DNA of 64,000 nucleotides, from assembly GCF_900114635.1 (NCBI RefSeq), contig NZ_FOTQ01000001.1, positions 1-64,000 on the forward strand. The letters are read 5' to 3'. Below the pieces are notes generated by a model. It ran no database searches and was not told the DNA's origin. It was given only the letters and a program-made list of their open reading frames with translations. Positions within the stretch are counted from its first letter, which is position 1. The number at the start of each line of letters is the position of its first letter. This stretch comes from Shimia aestuarii (lineage in GTDB: Bacteria; Pseudomonadota; Alphaproteobacteria; Rhodobacterales; Rhodobacteraceae). A program made the position numbers and the translations under genes. Of this stretch, positions 1 through 8,311 are shown piece by piece.

Positions 1-347
1 CCGGACCTGGCCTGCTGATCCACTCCGACCAAGGCGCCCAGTTCACCAGCCGTGAATGGGCCGCATTCCTGCGCGAACACAATCTGGAACATTCAATGAG
101 CCGCAGGGGCAATTGCCATGATAACGCAGTGGCTGAGAGCTTCTTTCAGCTCCTGAAGCGGGAAAAGGTCAGACGCCGGAAATACCGGACGCGCGAGGAA
201 GCCCGGCGAGATGTCTTTGAATACATCGAGCTGTTCTACAACCCAAAGCGCAAACATACGAACAACGGCATGCTGTCGCCCGTTGACTTCGAAGAACGAC
301 AGCTCAAACTGGAAAAGGCAGGTGTCTAGGAAACTAGGGGCACCTCA
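1..347 (+). mobile_element. Right end of an IS3-family insertion sequence (cut by window edge)
   Basis: The window opens inside an IS3-family element. It contains the 3' part of the orfB transposase and, just after its stop, a stretch at 322-347 whose reverse complement starts TGAGGTGCCCC, the usual form of an IS3-family terminal inverted repeat. The left end and orfA lie outside the window, so intactness cannot be judged. Base composition changes after position 347, consistent with the element boundary. Confidence 0.85.
3..329 (+). CDS. IS3-family transposase OrfB, C-terminal part
   Basis: The reading frame is open from base 3 to the stop at 327-329 and is 5'-truncated by the window. It carries the end of an rve integrase-type catalytic core. 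HSDQGAQFTS contains the second Asp of the DDE triad and DNAVAESFF contains the Glu. The tail with FYNPKRKH and LSPVDFE is typical of the IS3 group. An ATG at position 96 is internal, not the start. The protein cuts and joins IS ends; the full enzyme is normally made by a -1 frameshift with the upstream orfA, which is not visible here. Confidence 0.92.
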   Translation, partial: GPGLLIHSDQGAQFTSREWAAFLREHNLEHSMSRRGNCHDNAVAESFFQLLKREKVRRRKYRTREEARRDVFEYIELFYNPKRKHTNNGMLSPVDFEERQLKLEKAGV

Positions 348-419
348 GCCGAACGCCTGAATATCCCGGCGGACGTTATTACCCCGGTGGACCGCGTCGA
401 TCCCGGCCTCTTCGCCTGA
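348..419 (+). pseudogene. Possible C-terminal stump of a gene interrupted by the IS
   Basis: Directly after the IS right end one frame stays open for 23 codons and ends in TGA at 417-419 (it ends ...DRVDPGLFA). The codons are GC-rich like the host genes. This could be the 3' end of a gene split by the insertion. It is too short to assign to a family, and chance is possible. Confidence 0.25.
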
Positions 420-547
420 CAGTCTAAATTGGTGTTAACTCGTACTTCTGCGCCCTGTCATAGGGCCCAGATTCATTGCTGAAGTGAATTCGCTTTCTTG
501 AGGCAGATACACAGGAAACCCAACCAGTTTTTTGGGAGGATTTTCTT

Positions 548-1963
548 ATGGTTGAAGCAAAACAACTCAATGGCGGCGCGACAGAGTTAAGCCAGGACGC
601 TCTGGATGCGCTCGGGGCGTCTCTCCGGGGGAACGTGCTTATGCCCGGCGGCGCAGACTATGACGAAGCCCGTACGCTCTGGAACAGCATGGTCGATCGC
701 CAGCCAGCCATTGTTATCCGCGCCATAGGCGCAAGCGATGTGCAAAAGGCGGTGAATTTTTGCCGCCAGGCAGGACTGGTCATGTCGATACGGTCCGGCG
801 GCCACCAAATTGCCGGCCATGCCGTGGCCGATGGAACCGTTCTGCTCGATCTTTCACACATGCGTTCCGTTCACGTGGATGCGCAAGCCAAGGTCGCCCG
901 CGTTGAGCCGGGCGCGCTGCTTGGAGATGTGGATCGTGAAACCCAGGCGCACGCACTTGCGGTTCCGGTGGGGATCAACTCTACCACGGGTATTGCAGGA
1001 CTTACCTTGGGGGGCGGTTTCGGCTGGACAACACGCAAATACGGGATGACCATCGACAACTTGATTTCGGCCGAGGTCGTGACCGCCGACGGCGACATCG
1101 TGACCGCATCACAAAGCAGCCATCCAGACCTGTTCTGGGCAATACGGGGGGGCGGCGGCAACTTTGGTATCGTCACATCCTTTGAGTTCAGATTGCATGA
1201 TCTGGGCCCTGAAGTATTGTCTGGCTTGATTGTGCATCCCATCGACGCGGCACCGGGATTGCTTCCGGAATTCACGAAAATCGCGGACAACGCACCTGAT
1301 GAACTGACTGTATGGAGCGTGATGCGAAAGGCGCCCCCGCTGCCTTTTCTTCCCGAAGAATGGCACGGGCGCGAAGTTCTCATTTTTGCGACCTGCTACA
1401 CTGGCGCAATTGAGGAAGGCGAAAAAGCAATGGCCGGTTTGCGCGCGCTGGGCACTCCGATTGCAGACGTCATTTCGCCCCACGCATTTGTCGATTGGCA
1501 GGCAGCGTTTGATCCGCTTCTGACACCGGGGGTGCGAAACTACTGGAAAAGCCATGACTTCGATGCATTGCCGTCGGATGCCATTGAAGCCTTGCTCGAC
1601 GGTATCGCGACCCTACCAGACCCGGCCTGCGAAGTATTCATCGCCCATATCGGCGGGGCGATGGCACGCGTAGCGGACAACGAGACAGCCTATCCTCAAA
1701 GGTCTTCGCATTTCATCATGAACGTGCACACGCGTTGGGAAGACCCGGCAAAAGACGAAAGTTGTATCACCTGGGCACGCACCCTTTATGATCGAATGAA
1801 ACCGTTTTCCACGGGCAGCGCCTACGTGAACTTCATGCCCGAAGATGAAGAGCAACCCGTGGCAAGCGCCTATGGCGAAAACGGCCAGCGGCTTTCCCAG
1901 ATCAAAGGCAAGTACGACCCGGACAACTTCTTCCGACTGAACCATAACATCTTGCCGTCGTGA
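548..1963 (+). CDS. FAD-binding oxidoreductase, berberine bridge enzyme type
   Basis: A 471-residue protein with the two-domain layout of the PCMH/VAO flavin family. The FAD-binding_4 domain spans roughly residues 50-220 and a C-terminal BBE segment covers about 425-468 (YVNFM and KYDPDNFFRLNHNI). RSGGH at residues 82-86 places His86 where this family attaches FAD covalently. The loop usually holding a second, Cys-linked bond reads GINSTTG, so a single His linkage is expected. Members oxidise alcohols, sugars or alkaloid-like substrates with O2; the substrate here is unknown. A strong GGGAGGA ribosome site precedes the ATG. The gene stands alone between an IS end and a non-coding stretch, which suggests accessory content. 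Confidence 0.88.
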   Translation: MVEAKQLNGGATELSQDALDALGASLRGNVLMPGGADYDEARTLWNSMVDRQPAIVIRAIGASDVQKAVNFCRQAGLVMSIRSGGHQIAGHAVADGTVLLDLSHMRSVHVDAQAKVARVEPGALLGDVDRETQAHALAVPVGINSTTGIAGLTLGGGFGWTTRKYGMTIDNLISAEVVTADGDIVTASQSSHPDLFWAIRGGGGNFGIVTSFEFRLHDLGPEVLSGLIVHPIDAAPGLLPEFTKIADNAPDELTVWSVMRKAPPLPFLPEEWHGREVLIFATCYTGAIEEGEKAMAGLRALGTPIADVISPHAFVDWQAAFDPLLTPGVRNYWKSHDFDALPSDAIEALLDGIATLPDPACEVFIAHIGGAMARVADNETAYPQRSSHFIMNVHTRWEDPAKDESCITWARTLYDRMKPFSTGSAYVNFMPEDEEQPVASAYGENGQRLSQIKGKYDPDNFFRLNHNILPS

Positions 1964-2550
1964 GGAAGAGAAAACCGGGGAACTTGCCTTTTTGGTAGGA
2001 TCATTTTCGCCAGCGCACCGATACGCGAATAATTGACGGCCACGGCGTGACTTGAAATTGGCATAGCTTTCAAGGGTGGCAACGTCCCACTTTTCGGTAG
2101 CATTGACCGAAATGCCGGGCGGCCGGCTGCGAAGCGTTGCCAGTGGGCATGATCTACGCCCAAGAAGGGCTGGAAAGCACCTTGTCCCAGGGTCCGCTCC
2201 ATTCCGCTCCTCGCGCCAACCCAAGCCAATTGCCTTCGCTTCGCTCTTCTGGTGCGCCAGCCATTTCAACCGAACTGCCCCAGTTTCTCCGGCGGCTAGG
2301 ATAAGGCTAGAACGATCATCGGGGCGCAAGGATTCCTCCCACCCGGCCACCTTCTCCTAGACCAGCGGTACAAGCAGCAGGTCGCCAGAGCGGCCGGAGC
2401 GGTGTCCGTCTGCAATCGCTCGAATTCAGGTACGGTCCCTCAACTCAATAGGTCGCGCGGTCTCAAACCGGATTTCTTTCGGCAGTTCCGCTTCTTCGCA
2501 TGGCGCCTCTTAAACGCCCTTTTCAACCAATCGCCCGGCCGAGAGGTCTA
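1964..2550. other. Non-coding stretch, no gene recognised
   Basis: About 590 bases between two convergent genes. Open frames exist on both strands (for example 1870-2229 minus and 2076-2360 plus), but none has a ribosome site, family motif or codon pattern like the neighbours. With the IS at the left edge, this may be decayed mobile or insertional DNA. No clear terminator was found. Confidence 0.5.
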
Positions 2551-4437
2551 CTACCTCTTCGGCATGGCCTTCCCGCGGGACAGGCGTTTCTGGCTGGCGA
2601 TCCTGAACGGAGCGTTGGGGGCGCCATAGCCCGAATACCCCTTCGACCGCTGAACGATCTCAACGAACAATCCACCACTGAAGCTGCGCGAATAGCTCTG
2701 GAAAAAGGGCGCGCCATTTTCCTCGTCATAGAGCACCCCCGCCCGTTTCATGCGCCCGATTAGCCCGTCGGCAAGATCGAACCGGGCAGCAAGGTCGTCA
2801 TAGTAGTTCGGCGAAATGGGCAGGGTCGCGAATCCGCGCGCGGACAACCGTTCCAGCGTCGCGAAAATGTCATCTGTGGCAAAGGCGATATGCTGTACCG
2901 CCGCCCCGAACGTATCCGCAAGAAAAGCGCCCGCGAGCGTTCGGTGGGTATCCGCCCCGTTCAGCGTGATCTTGACCGCCCCGTTCCCCGATTCCACCGC
3001 CTGGCTGCGCACAAGCCCGTCCGGGTCGATGACGTCGACCATTGGGGCCTTCTTCATCTCGAACAGGGTCGTGTAGAACAGCGACCAGCTCAGCATGTCC
3101 TCGTAGCTCATGGTCTGCGCTATGTGGTCGATGCGGGTCAGCCCCGCGCCGGCAGGCGCATCTTCCGGTGCATCGAACTCCGTCCGCCACACTTGCGAGA
3201 GATCTGAACTGCCATCGAGGAAATGAAGCACCGACCCGCTCAGTCCGCGCACAGCCGGTATCGCAAGCTCCCCCTCGCTGATGGGTTGTTCGAACAGCTC
3301 CGCCCCCAGCGCCGTGGCCCGCGTCACCACCGCCTGCGCATCCGAGACCGTCAGCCCGATATCGCACACGCTGGTTCCGCGCGCGTTCCAGCTTGCGGCG
3401 GCATAGCCTGTCGTTTCCTCGTTGACGACGATGCGAATATCCCCCTGCTGCCACAGCGCGACGGATTTGCTCCGATGCTGACCGACCTTCTCGAACCCCA
3501 TTGCGTCAAGGTCCCCGGCCAGCGCTTCCGCCTCGGAGCCGCGCGAGGCCAGTTCGACAAAAGCCACCCCTTCGGCGGGAACGCGCGGCGGAATACCCGC
3601 CTCCGAGAGCCCCGGCATCGGCTCCGTGCGGACAACGTCATCCATGAGCGCCACGAGCGACCGATACCCGTCCTTGGCAACCGAGCGCGGATTGCCCCCG
3701 CGAAACTGGTCGTTGAAAATCTCCAGGCTGATCGGCCCGCCATAGCCCGTCGCCATCACCGCCCGCATGAACCGGGTCACGTCAAGATCACCCTCGCCGG
3801 GCATATTCCTGAAATGGCGCGACCAATAAAGCAGGTCCATCTCGATCAGCGGCGCATCCGCCAGTTGTACGAAGAAAATCCTGTCGCCGGGAATGGATCG
3901 GATACTGTCCGGGTCCAGCTTGCGTCCCAACGTGTGAAAACTGTCCAGGATCAGGCCGACATTCGGATGGTCGGCGCGGCGTACCACCTCCCAGGCGTCC
4001 CGATGGTCATTGATATGGCGCCCCCAGGCCAGCGCCTCATAGCCCACCCGCAGCCCCCGTTGGGCCGCGCGCTCCCCAAGCGCGTGAAAATCGTCCGCTG
4101 CCCGGTTGATACCGCCAAGCGCCGCAGGATGGACCGAAGAACACACCAGCACGAGATCGGTGCCAAGCTCCTGCATCACGTCGAACTTGCGTTCGGCACG
4201 GTCGAATGCCTTGGACCGGGCCGGCTCCGGCAAGGTTTCGAAATCCCGGAAGGGTTGGAACAGGGTGATCTCAAGCCCATGATCCCGCACCAGCCGCCCG
4301 ACATCGGCGGGACTGCCGTCATCGGCGATGAAATCCTGCTCGAAAATCTCGATCCCGTCATAACCGGCGGCGGCAATCGCCTCCAGCTTTTCCCGGAGCG
4401 TGCCAGAGATCGACACCGTGGCGATAGACTTCTTCAT
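2551..4437 (-). CDS. quiC: 3-dehydroshikimate dehydratase fused to an HPPD-like domain (QuiC/QsuB type)
   Basis: A 628-residue two-domain protein. Residues 1-280 form a xylose-isomerase-like TIM barrel (start MKKSIATVSISGTLREKLEA) with likely metal ligands in YEALAWG, LILDSFH and SLEIFNDQ. This is the family that dehydrates 3-dehydroshikimate to protocatechuate. Residues about 290-628 form two vicinal-oxygen-chelate modules like 4-hydroxyphenylpyruvate dioxygenase. They keep a His (RIDHIAQT), a second His (QHIAFATDD) and a Glu (FVEIVQR) as a plausible iron site. Length matches Pseudomonas QuiC and Corynebacterium QsuB. GAGGGAG precedes the ATG. It is last in the minus-strand operon after the dehydrogenase and TRAP genes. 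What the C-terminal domain does in this family is not settled. Confidence 0.92.
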   Translation of the reverse strand: MKKSIATVSISGTLREKLEAIAAAGYDGIEIFEQDFIADDGSPADVGRLVRDHGLEITLFQPFRDFETLPEPARSKAFDRAERKFDVMQELGTDLVLVCSSVHPAALGGINRAADDFHALGERAAQRGLRVGYEALAWGRHINDHRDAWEVVRRADHPNVGLILDSFHTLGRKLDPDSIRSIPGDRIFFVQLADAPLIEMDLLYWSRHFRNMPGEGDLDVTRFMRAVMATGYGGPISLEIFNDQFRGGNPRSVAKDGYRSLVALMDDVVRTEPMPGLSEAGIPPRVPAEGVAFVELASRGSEAEALAGDLDAMGFEKVGQHRSKSVALWQQGDIRIVVNEETTGYAAASWNARGTSVCDIGLTVSDAQAVVTRATALGAELFEQPISEGELAIPAVRGLSGSVLHFLDGSSDLSQVWRTEFDAPEDAPAGAGLTRIDHIAQTMSYEDMLSWSLFYTTLFEMKKAPMVDVIDPDGLVRSQAVESGNGAVKITLNGADTHRTLAGAFLADTFGAAVQHIAFATDDIFATLERLSARGFATLPISPNYYDDLAARFDLADGLIGRMKRAGVLYDEENGAPFFQSYSRSFSGGLFVEIVQRSKGYSGYGAPNAPFRIASQKRLSRGKAMPKR

Positions 4438-4447
4438 GGTCGCTCCC

Positions 4448-5335
4448 TCAGGCAGGTCCGCTGGCCCTCACGGGCGGTGAACCGGTCGAGACAAGGTTCT
4501 GGAACTGCGCGCTCATTCGATCCGCATCGGCCCTGTGGCCGGTCAACAGGTGAAAGGCTGAAACGGCCTGAAACACCGCCATCCGCCCCCCGTGCAACGT
4601 GTTCAGGCGACGCGCACGCGCGCGCTTCAACAATTCGGTTTCAAGCGGGAAATAGACGATATCCCCCACCCATGTCCGCGCCGCCAGAATGGCCGGGTCC
4701 ATCGCTATGCCCGGATGTCCCTCCATTCCCAGCGGGGTCGCGTTCACCGCACCATCCAGCAGCTGCGCGTCGAGCTGCGCCAGTCCCGTCACCGCCTCGA
4801 CCCGCCGCGCTGGCCTCAGCCCCCCGAGCCTGTGCGCCAGACGTTCCGCCGCTCCCGGCGCGGGGTCACAGATCGTCAGGTGATCGCAGCCCTGATCCAA
4901 CAGCGCCAGCGCAACCGCGCTGCCCGCGCCCCCTGCCCCCAGCAACAGCATCGACCCGATCGCGCCCAGCCCCTTCGCCTCCTGCAGGGCGGACCGAAAC
5001 CCGATGTAATCCGTGTTATGCGCGACGCGTTTTCCGTCTTTAAAAACAACGGTGTTGGCCGCACCAAGGTCTGCAACGATGGGCGAAACCTCGTCTGCCA
5101 ATGCAGCCGCCTCCCCTTTGTAGGGATGGGTGACATTCACCCCGCAAAACCCCTGGTCCTCCAGCATCGAGATCAGGTCTCGCAAAGACCGCCCCGCATG
5201 TTCGGCCAGCACCGTGTCAATGCGCAGATAGCGATAGTTCAGCTCCAGCGCGCGCCCCTCGGCCTCGTGCAGCAAGGGGGTCAGCGACCCTGCAATCCCA
5301 TGCCCGACAAGCCCCGCTTTGATCTGTGATGACAT
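4448..5335 (-). CDS. Shikimate/quinate dehydrogenase, catabolic NAD-type
   Basis: A 295-residue AroE-family enzyme that oxidises shikimate and/or quinate, giving dehydroshikimate or dehydroquinate for the adjacent dehydratase. The substrate loop reads SLTPLLHE rather than the biosynthetic SKSP form. NVTHPYK contains the catalytic Lys and NTDYIGF the Asp. GAGGAGSAV is the Rossmann loop. The second strand ends in an Asp (LTICDPAPG), not the Arg/Thr pair of NADP-binding AroE, so NAD is the likely cofactor, as in Corynebacterium QsuD. I chose the ATG at 5335, behind AAGGA, over an upstream one at 5374 that would run into the permease gene. Biosynthetic aroE should lie elsewhere. Confidence 0.88.
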   Translation of the reverse strand: MSSQIKAGLVGHGIAGSLTPLLHEAEGRALELNYRYLRIDTVLAEHAGRSLRDLISMLEDQGFCGVNVTHPYKGEAAALADEVSPIVADLGAANTVVFKDGKRVAHNTDYIGFRSALQEAKGLGAIGSMLLLGAGGAGSAVALALLDQGCDHLTICDPAPGAAERLAHRLGGLRPARRVEAVTGLAQLDAQLLDGAVNATPLGMEGHPGIAMDPAILAARTWVGDIVYFPLETELLKRARARRLNTLHGGRMAVFQAVSAFHLLTGHRADADRMSAQFQNLVSTGSPPVRASGPA

Positions 5336-5340
5336 GTCCG

Positions 5341-6636
5341 CTATCCTTGGTAGCCGAACAGGCGCGGCAGCCACAAAACGATATCCGGGATCAGGATCAT
5401 CGCCAGAAGCGCCAGCAGCAGAACTCCCAGGAAGGCCCAGATTTCACCGATGATCTCCCGGAGCGGAATGCCCGTGACCGCGTTGATGACGAACAGCAAT
5501 ATTCCATAGGGCGGCGTGATCAGTCCGATCATCGAGTTGACCACGATCAGCACCCCGAAATGCACAAGGTCAATCCCAAGCGCTTCACAGGTCGGAATGA
5601 ACAGCGGCACGATCACGAGAATGATCACGGTCGCATCAAGGATGCAGCCCAGCAGCAACACCAGCACATTGATCAGCAGCAGGAACACCAGCGGATGAAT
5701 GTCCGCCCCGTCCAGAACGTTCGAAAGCGTTTGCGGAATGTTTTCCTGAACCACGACATAGGTCAGGATCATCGACGCCCCGATCACCAGCCCGACCGAC
5801 GCCGACGCGCGGGCGCTGTCCACGAAAACGCGATAAAGCGTGCTCACCTTGATCGCGCGATAAAGGCCCGCCGCGATCACCAGCGCATAAAGCGCGGCAA
5901 TGGCCGCCGCCTCGGTGGGCGTGGTGATGCCGCTATAAAGACAGAAAAGCAGGATGAACGGCATCAGCAGGGCCGGCGTCGCCTGCACGGTCAGCCGCGG
6001 CAGGGCACGCAGCGGCACCGGGTCCTCGCGTCCGAAATCGCGGCGATGCGAGATCAGGACGTTCAACCCCATCAGAACCAGCCCCATCAGCAGGCCCGGA
6101 ACGATACCGCCAAGGAACAGGTCCTTGATCGACGCCCCGGAGACCAGCGCATAGATCACCATCGGAATAGAGGGCGGGATGATCGGGCCGATCGTGGCCG
6201 TGGCCGCCGTGATGGCCGCCGCATAGCCGCGCGTGTACTTGCCGCTCTTGACCATCATCTCGATGATGATCTTGCCGATCCCCGCCGCGTCGGCCACGGC
6301 CGATCCGGACATGCCCGAAAAGATGAGTGACGCAACCACGTTCACGTGCCCCATGCCCCCACGGAACCGCCCGACAACTGCGATACAGAAATTCAGCAAC
6401 CGATCGGAAATCGATCCGGCATTCATGATATTGGCAGAGACGATGAACAACGGCACCGCCAAAAGCAGAAACCCGTCGAACAGGCGCTGCACCATCGTCT
6501 GACCTGCGATGGCAAGGTCCTGCCCTGCCATACCGAGATAGACAATGACCCCGACAAGGATGGCAAAGGCCACCGGTGTGCCGACCGCCGCCATTCCAAA
6601 GAGGGCGATGAGGCCAAAAAGCAACTCTTGGCTCAT
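5341..6636 (-). CDS. dctM: TRAP transporter large permease (DctM type)
   Basis: A 431-residue, very hydrophobic protein with about 12 predicted membrane segments, the usual size for a TRAP DctM subunit. Family-typical stretches include FSGMSGSAVADAAGIG and PPSIPMVIYALVSG. It forms the ion-driven channel in the inner membrane and works with the DctQ and DctP proteins encoded just upstream. Its ATG overlaps the DctQ stop by four bases (ATGA), so translation is probably coupled. Its stop lies five bases before the dehydrogenase start, placing transport and catabolism in one transcript. Confidence 0.95.
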   Translation of the reverse strand: MSQELLFGLIALFGMAAVGTPVAFAILVGVIVYLGMAGQDLAIAGQTMVQRLFDGFLLLAVPLFIVSANIMNAGSISDRLLNFCIAVVGRFRGGMGHVNVVASLIFSGMSGSAVADAAGIGKIIIEMMVKSGKYTRGYAAAITAATATIGPIIPPSIPMVIYALVSGASIKDLFLGGIVPGLLMGLVLMGLNVLISHRRDFGREDPVPLRALPRLTVQATPALLMPFILLFCLYSGITTPTEAAAIAALYALVIAAGLYRAIKVSTLYRVFVDSARASASVGLVIGASMILTYVVVQENIPQTLSNVLDGADIHPLVFLLLINVLVLLLGCILDATVIILVIVPLFIPTCEALGIDLVHFGVLIVVNSMIGLITPPYGILLFVINAVTGIPLREIIGEIWAFLGVLLLALLAMILIPDIVLWLPRLFGYQG

Positions 6637-7238
6637 GGTGTGTCCCCCGTTTGGGCGTCATCCGAAACCAGTTCCTCCAACTCGGTTTTCGGCGGTCCGT
6701 GCCGAACCAGCCAATAAAGCCGCCACAGATAGCGTAGGATCGTCGCGATCATGAGAAGGATATAGGCCCCAAAGAGCCACTTGATCGCGATCTTTTCACC
6801 CGTGAACGGCATCCGCAAAGTTGGGATTTTCTTGAGATCCATCAATCGGTTGCCAAAGATCGCATCCCACGTGGCCGGAAAGGAATAGAGCATGGCAGCA
6901 ATCAGAGCGAGCGCCGACACAAAGGCCAGCACCCGGCGAACGCCACTCGGCGCGGCAAGGTAGAGAACGTCGAACGTGACGTGATCCCGTTCCTTCACGA
7001 TGAAGGCGCAGCCGAAGAAAATGATCCAGACCCAGAGCAGTGAAATGAGGTTCACCGTCCAGCCGATCGGCTCAAGAGACGCCATCCAGTCCGAGATTGG
7101 CGGAATGGGCATGAGCCAGGCGATTTTTGCAGCGTAGCGGCTGAAAATCTGGATGAGGAACGTGGCGAACACCGCCGCCAATGCCATGGCGGCGATGAAT
7201 TCTGCAACACGGGAGAGCCTGTTAAAAACAGCGTTCAT
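6633..7238 (-). CDS. dctQ: TRAP transporter small permease (DctQ type)
   Basis: A 201-residue protein with four predicted membrane segments: about residues 10-30, 58-76, 97-117 and 150-172. It pairs with the large permease. The frame extends upstream to 7466, but that part is charged and overlaps dctP. The ATG at 7238 follows GGGAGGG and gives the normal DctQ length. The C-terminus is acidic and cytoplasmic. It is the middle gene of a dctP-dctQ-dctM set. Confidence 0.92.
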   Translation of the reverse strand: MNAVFNRLSRVAEFIAAMALAAVFATFLIQIFSRYAAKIAWLMPIPPISDWMASLEPIGWTVNLISLLWVWIIFFGCAFIVKERDHVTFDVLYLAAPSGVRRVLAFVSALALIAAMLYSFPATWDAIFGNRLMDLKKIPTLRMPFTGEKIAIKWLFGAYILLMIATILRYLWRLYWLVRHGPPKTELEELVSDDAQTGDTP

Positions 7239-7263
7239 GACATGGCCCTCCCGTGCCGGTTTA

Positions 7264-8277
7264 TCAGTTACCGAGCGCGTTGATGCGATCCAGAACCCCT
7301 TCGGGCCAGCTCGCCGCAGCTTCAGAACCAACATACTGGGACTGGACATGGGTCCGGAAGGCCGCAAGATCCGGCGTGTAGATTTCCACGCCCTGACTGC
7401 GGATGAACTCGGCCAGGCTGTTTTCCTGATCCAGTTGCTTGAGGCGCCCGTAAGACGCCGCCGCATCCGCCGCGCGTTGCACCACGAGTTGTTGCTCGGA
7501 TGTCAGCGAATCCCAGGTCTCTTTCGAGAACGCGATATAGTTCAGGTCGACAAGGTGGGATGTCAGGGCAATCTGCTTGGTCACTTCGTAGAATTTCTTG
7601 TCCACGACGGTGGGCAGCGGGTTGTCCTGGCCATCGACGGCGCCGGTCGACAAAGCGGTATAGACCTCGGTGAACGCCAGCGGTGTCGGCGACGCGCCAA
7701 GCGCCTTGCCAAGGAACTGCCACGCTTCCGTGCCCGGCATGCGCAGGTTGACACCGGCGAGATCGGCCGGGGTCTGAATGTCCTTTTCGGCCCGCGTGAA
7801 GCGCAGGTTCACGTGGCGGCGCCCCAGATACATCACCGACAGAAGCTTGACCCCAAGTTCCTCTTCCACCGTCTTCTTGAAGGGATCCATCAGCGGGTCG
7901 TTGAACACGCGCACCTGGTGTGCCGCATCCTGATGCACGTACCCGGTGGCAAAAATCGAGAACTCGGGGAAGAACTGCGCCAGTTCCTGCGCCGAGGTGA
8001 TCGACATCGTCAGGTTGCCCCGCGCAATCGCCTCAAGCTCTGCACCCTGCGCGAACATCGTTCCGTTGTAGGCCGGCTTGTACTCGGCAAAACCTGAAAC
8101 CATGGGCGCAAACACCTGGGCAAGCGCAACCGAACGCTGGTCCGTCTCCGAACCGGATGTTGCCATCGTGATCGTGACCTTGTCGCCTGCGGCATGGGCC
8201 GAACCAGCGACCCCAGCGGCAAGGCCGAGGGCCGCGAATGATGCCAGCGCAGCGCGGCGGGTGAATTTGGTAATCAT
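7264..8277 (-). CDS. dctP: TRAP transporter substrate-binding protein (DctP type)
   Basis: A 337-residue periplasmic binding protein with a signal peptide of about 28 residues (RRAALASF then AGSAHA). Family motifs include NLRMPGTEAW, whose Arg normally salt-bridges a substrate carboxylate, and FTEVYTALSTGAVDGQDNP. It captures an organic acid and delivers it to the DctQM permease. I chose the ATG at 8277 because TTGGGAGG lies just upstream; the open frame runs on to 8445 without a ribosome site. The downstream dehydrogenase and dehydratase make quinate, shikimate or a related cyclic hydroxy acid the best guess for its ligand. Confidence 0.94.
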   Translation of the reverse strand: MITKFTRRAALASFAALGLAAGVAGSAHAAGDKVTITMATSGSETDQRSVALAQVFAPMVSGFAEYKPAYNGTMFAQGAELEAIARGNLTMSITSAQELAQFFPEFSIFATGYVHQDAAHQVRVFNDPLMDPFKKTVEEELGVKLLSVMYLGRRHVNLRFTRAEKDIQTPADLAGVNLRMPGTEAWQFLGKALGASPTPLAFTEVYTALSTGAVDGQDNPLPTVVDKKFYEVTKQIALTSHLVDLNYIAFSKETWDSLTSEQQLVVQRAADAAASYGRLKQLDQENSLAEFIRSQGVEIYTPDLAAFRTHVQSQYVGSEAAASWPEGVLDRINALGN

Positions 8278-8311
8278 CTGTTTTCCTCCCAAGATGATGA
8301 TTTCCGGCGTC

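Noticed and set aside
3223-5043. Long plus-strand open frame of 606 codons
   Set aside because: It is the antisense of the dehydratase and dehydrogenase genes, has no ribosome site, and its residue content (Arg/Pro/His-rich) is typical of GC-rich shadow frames.
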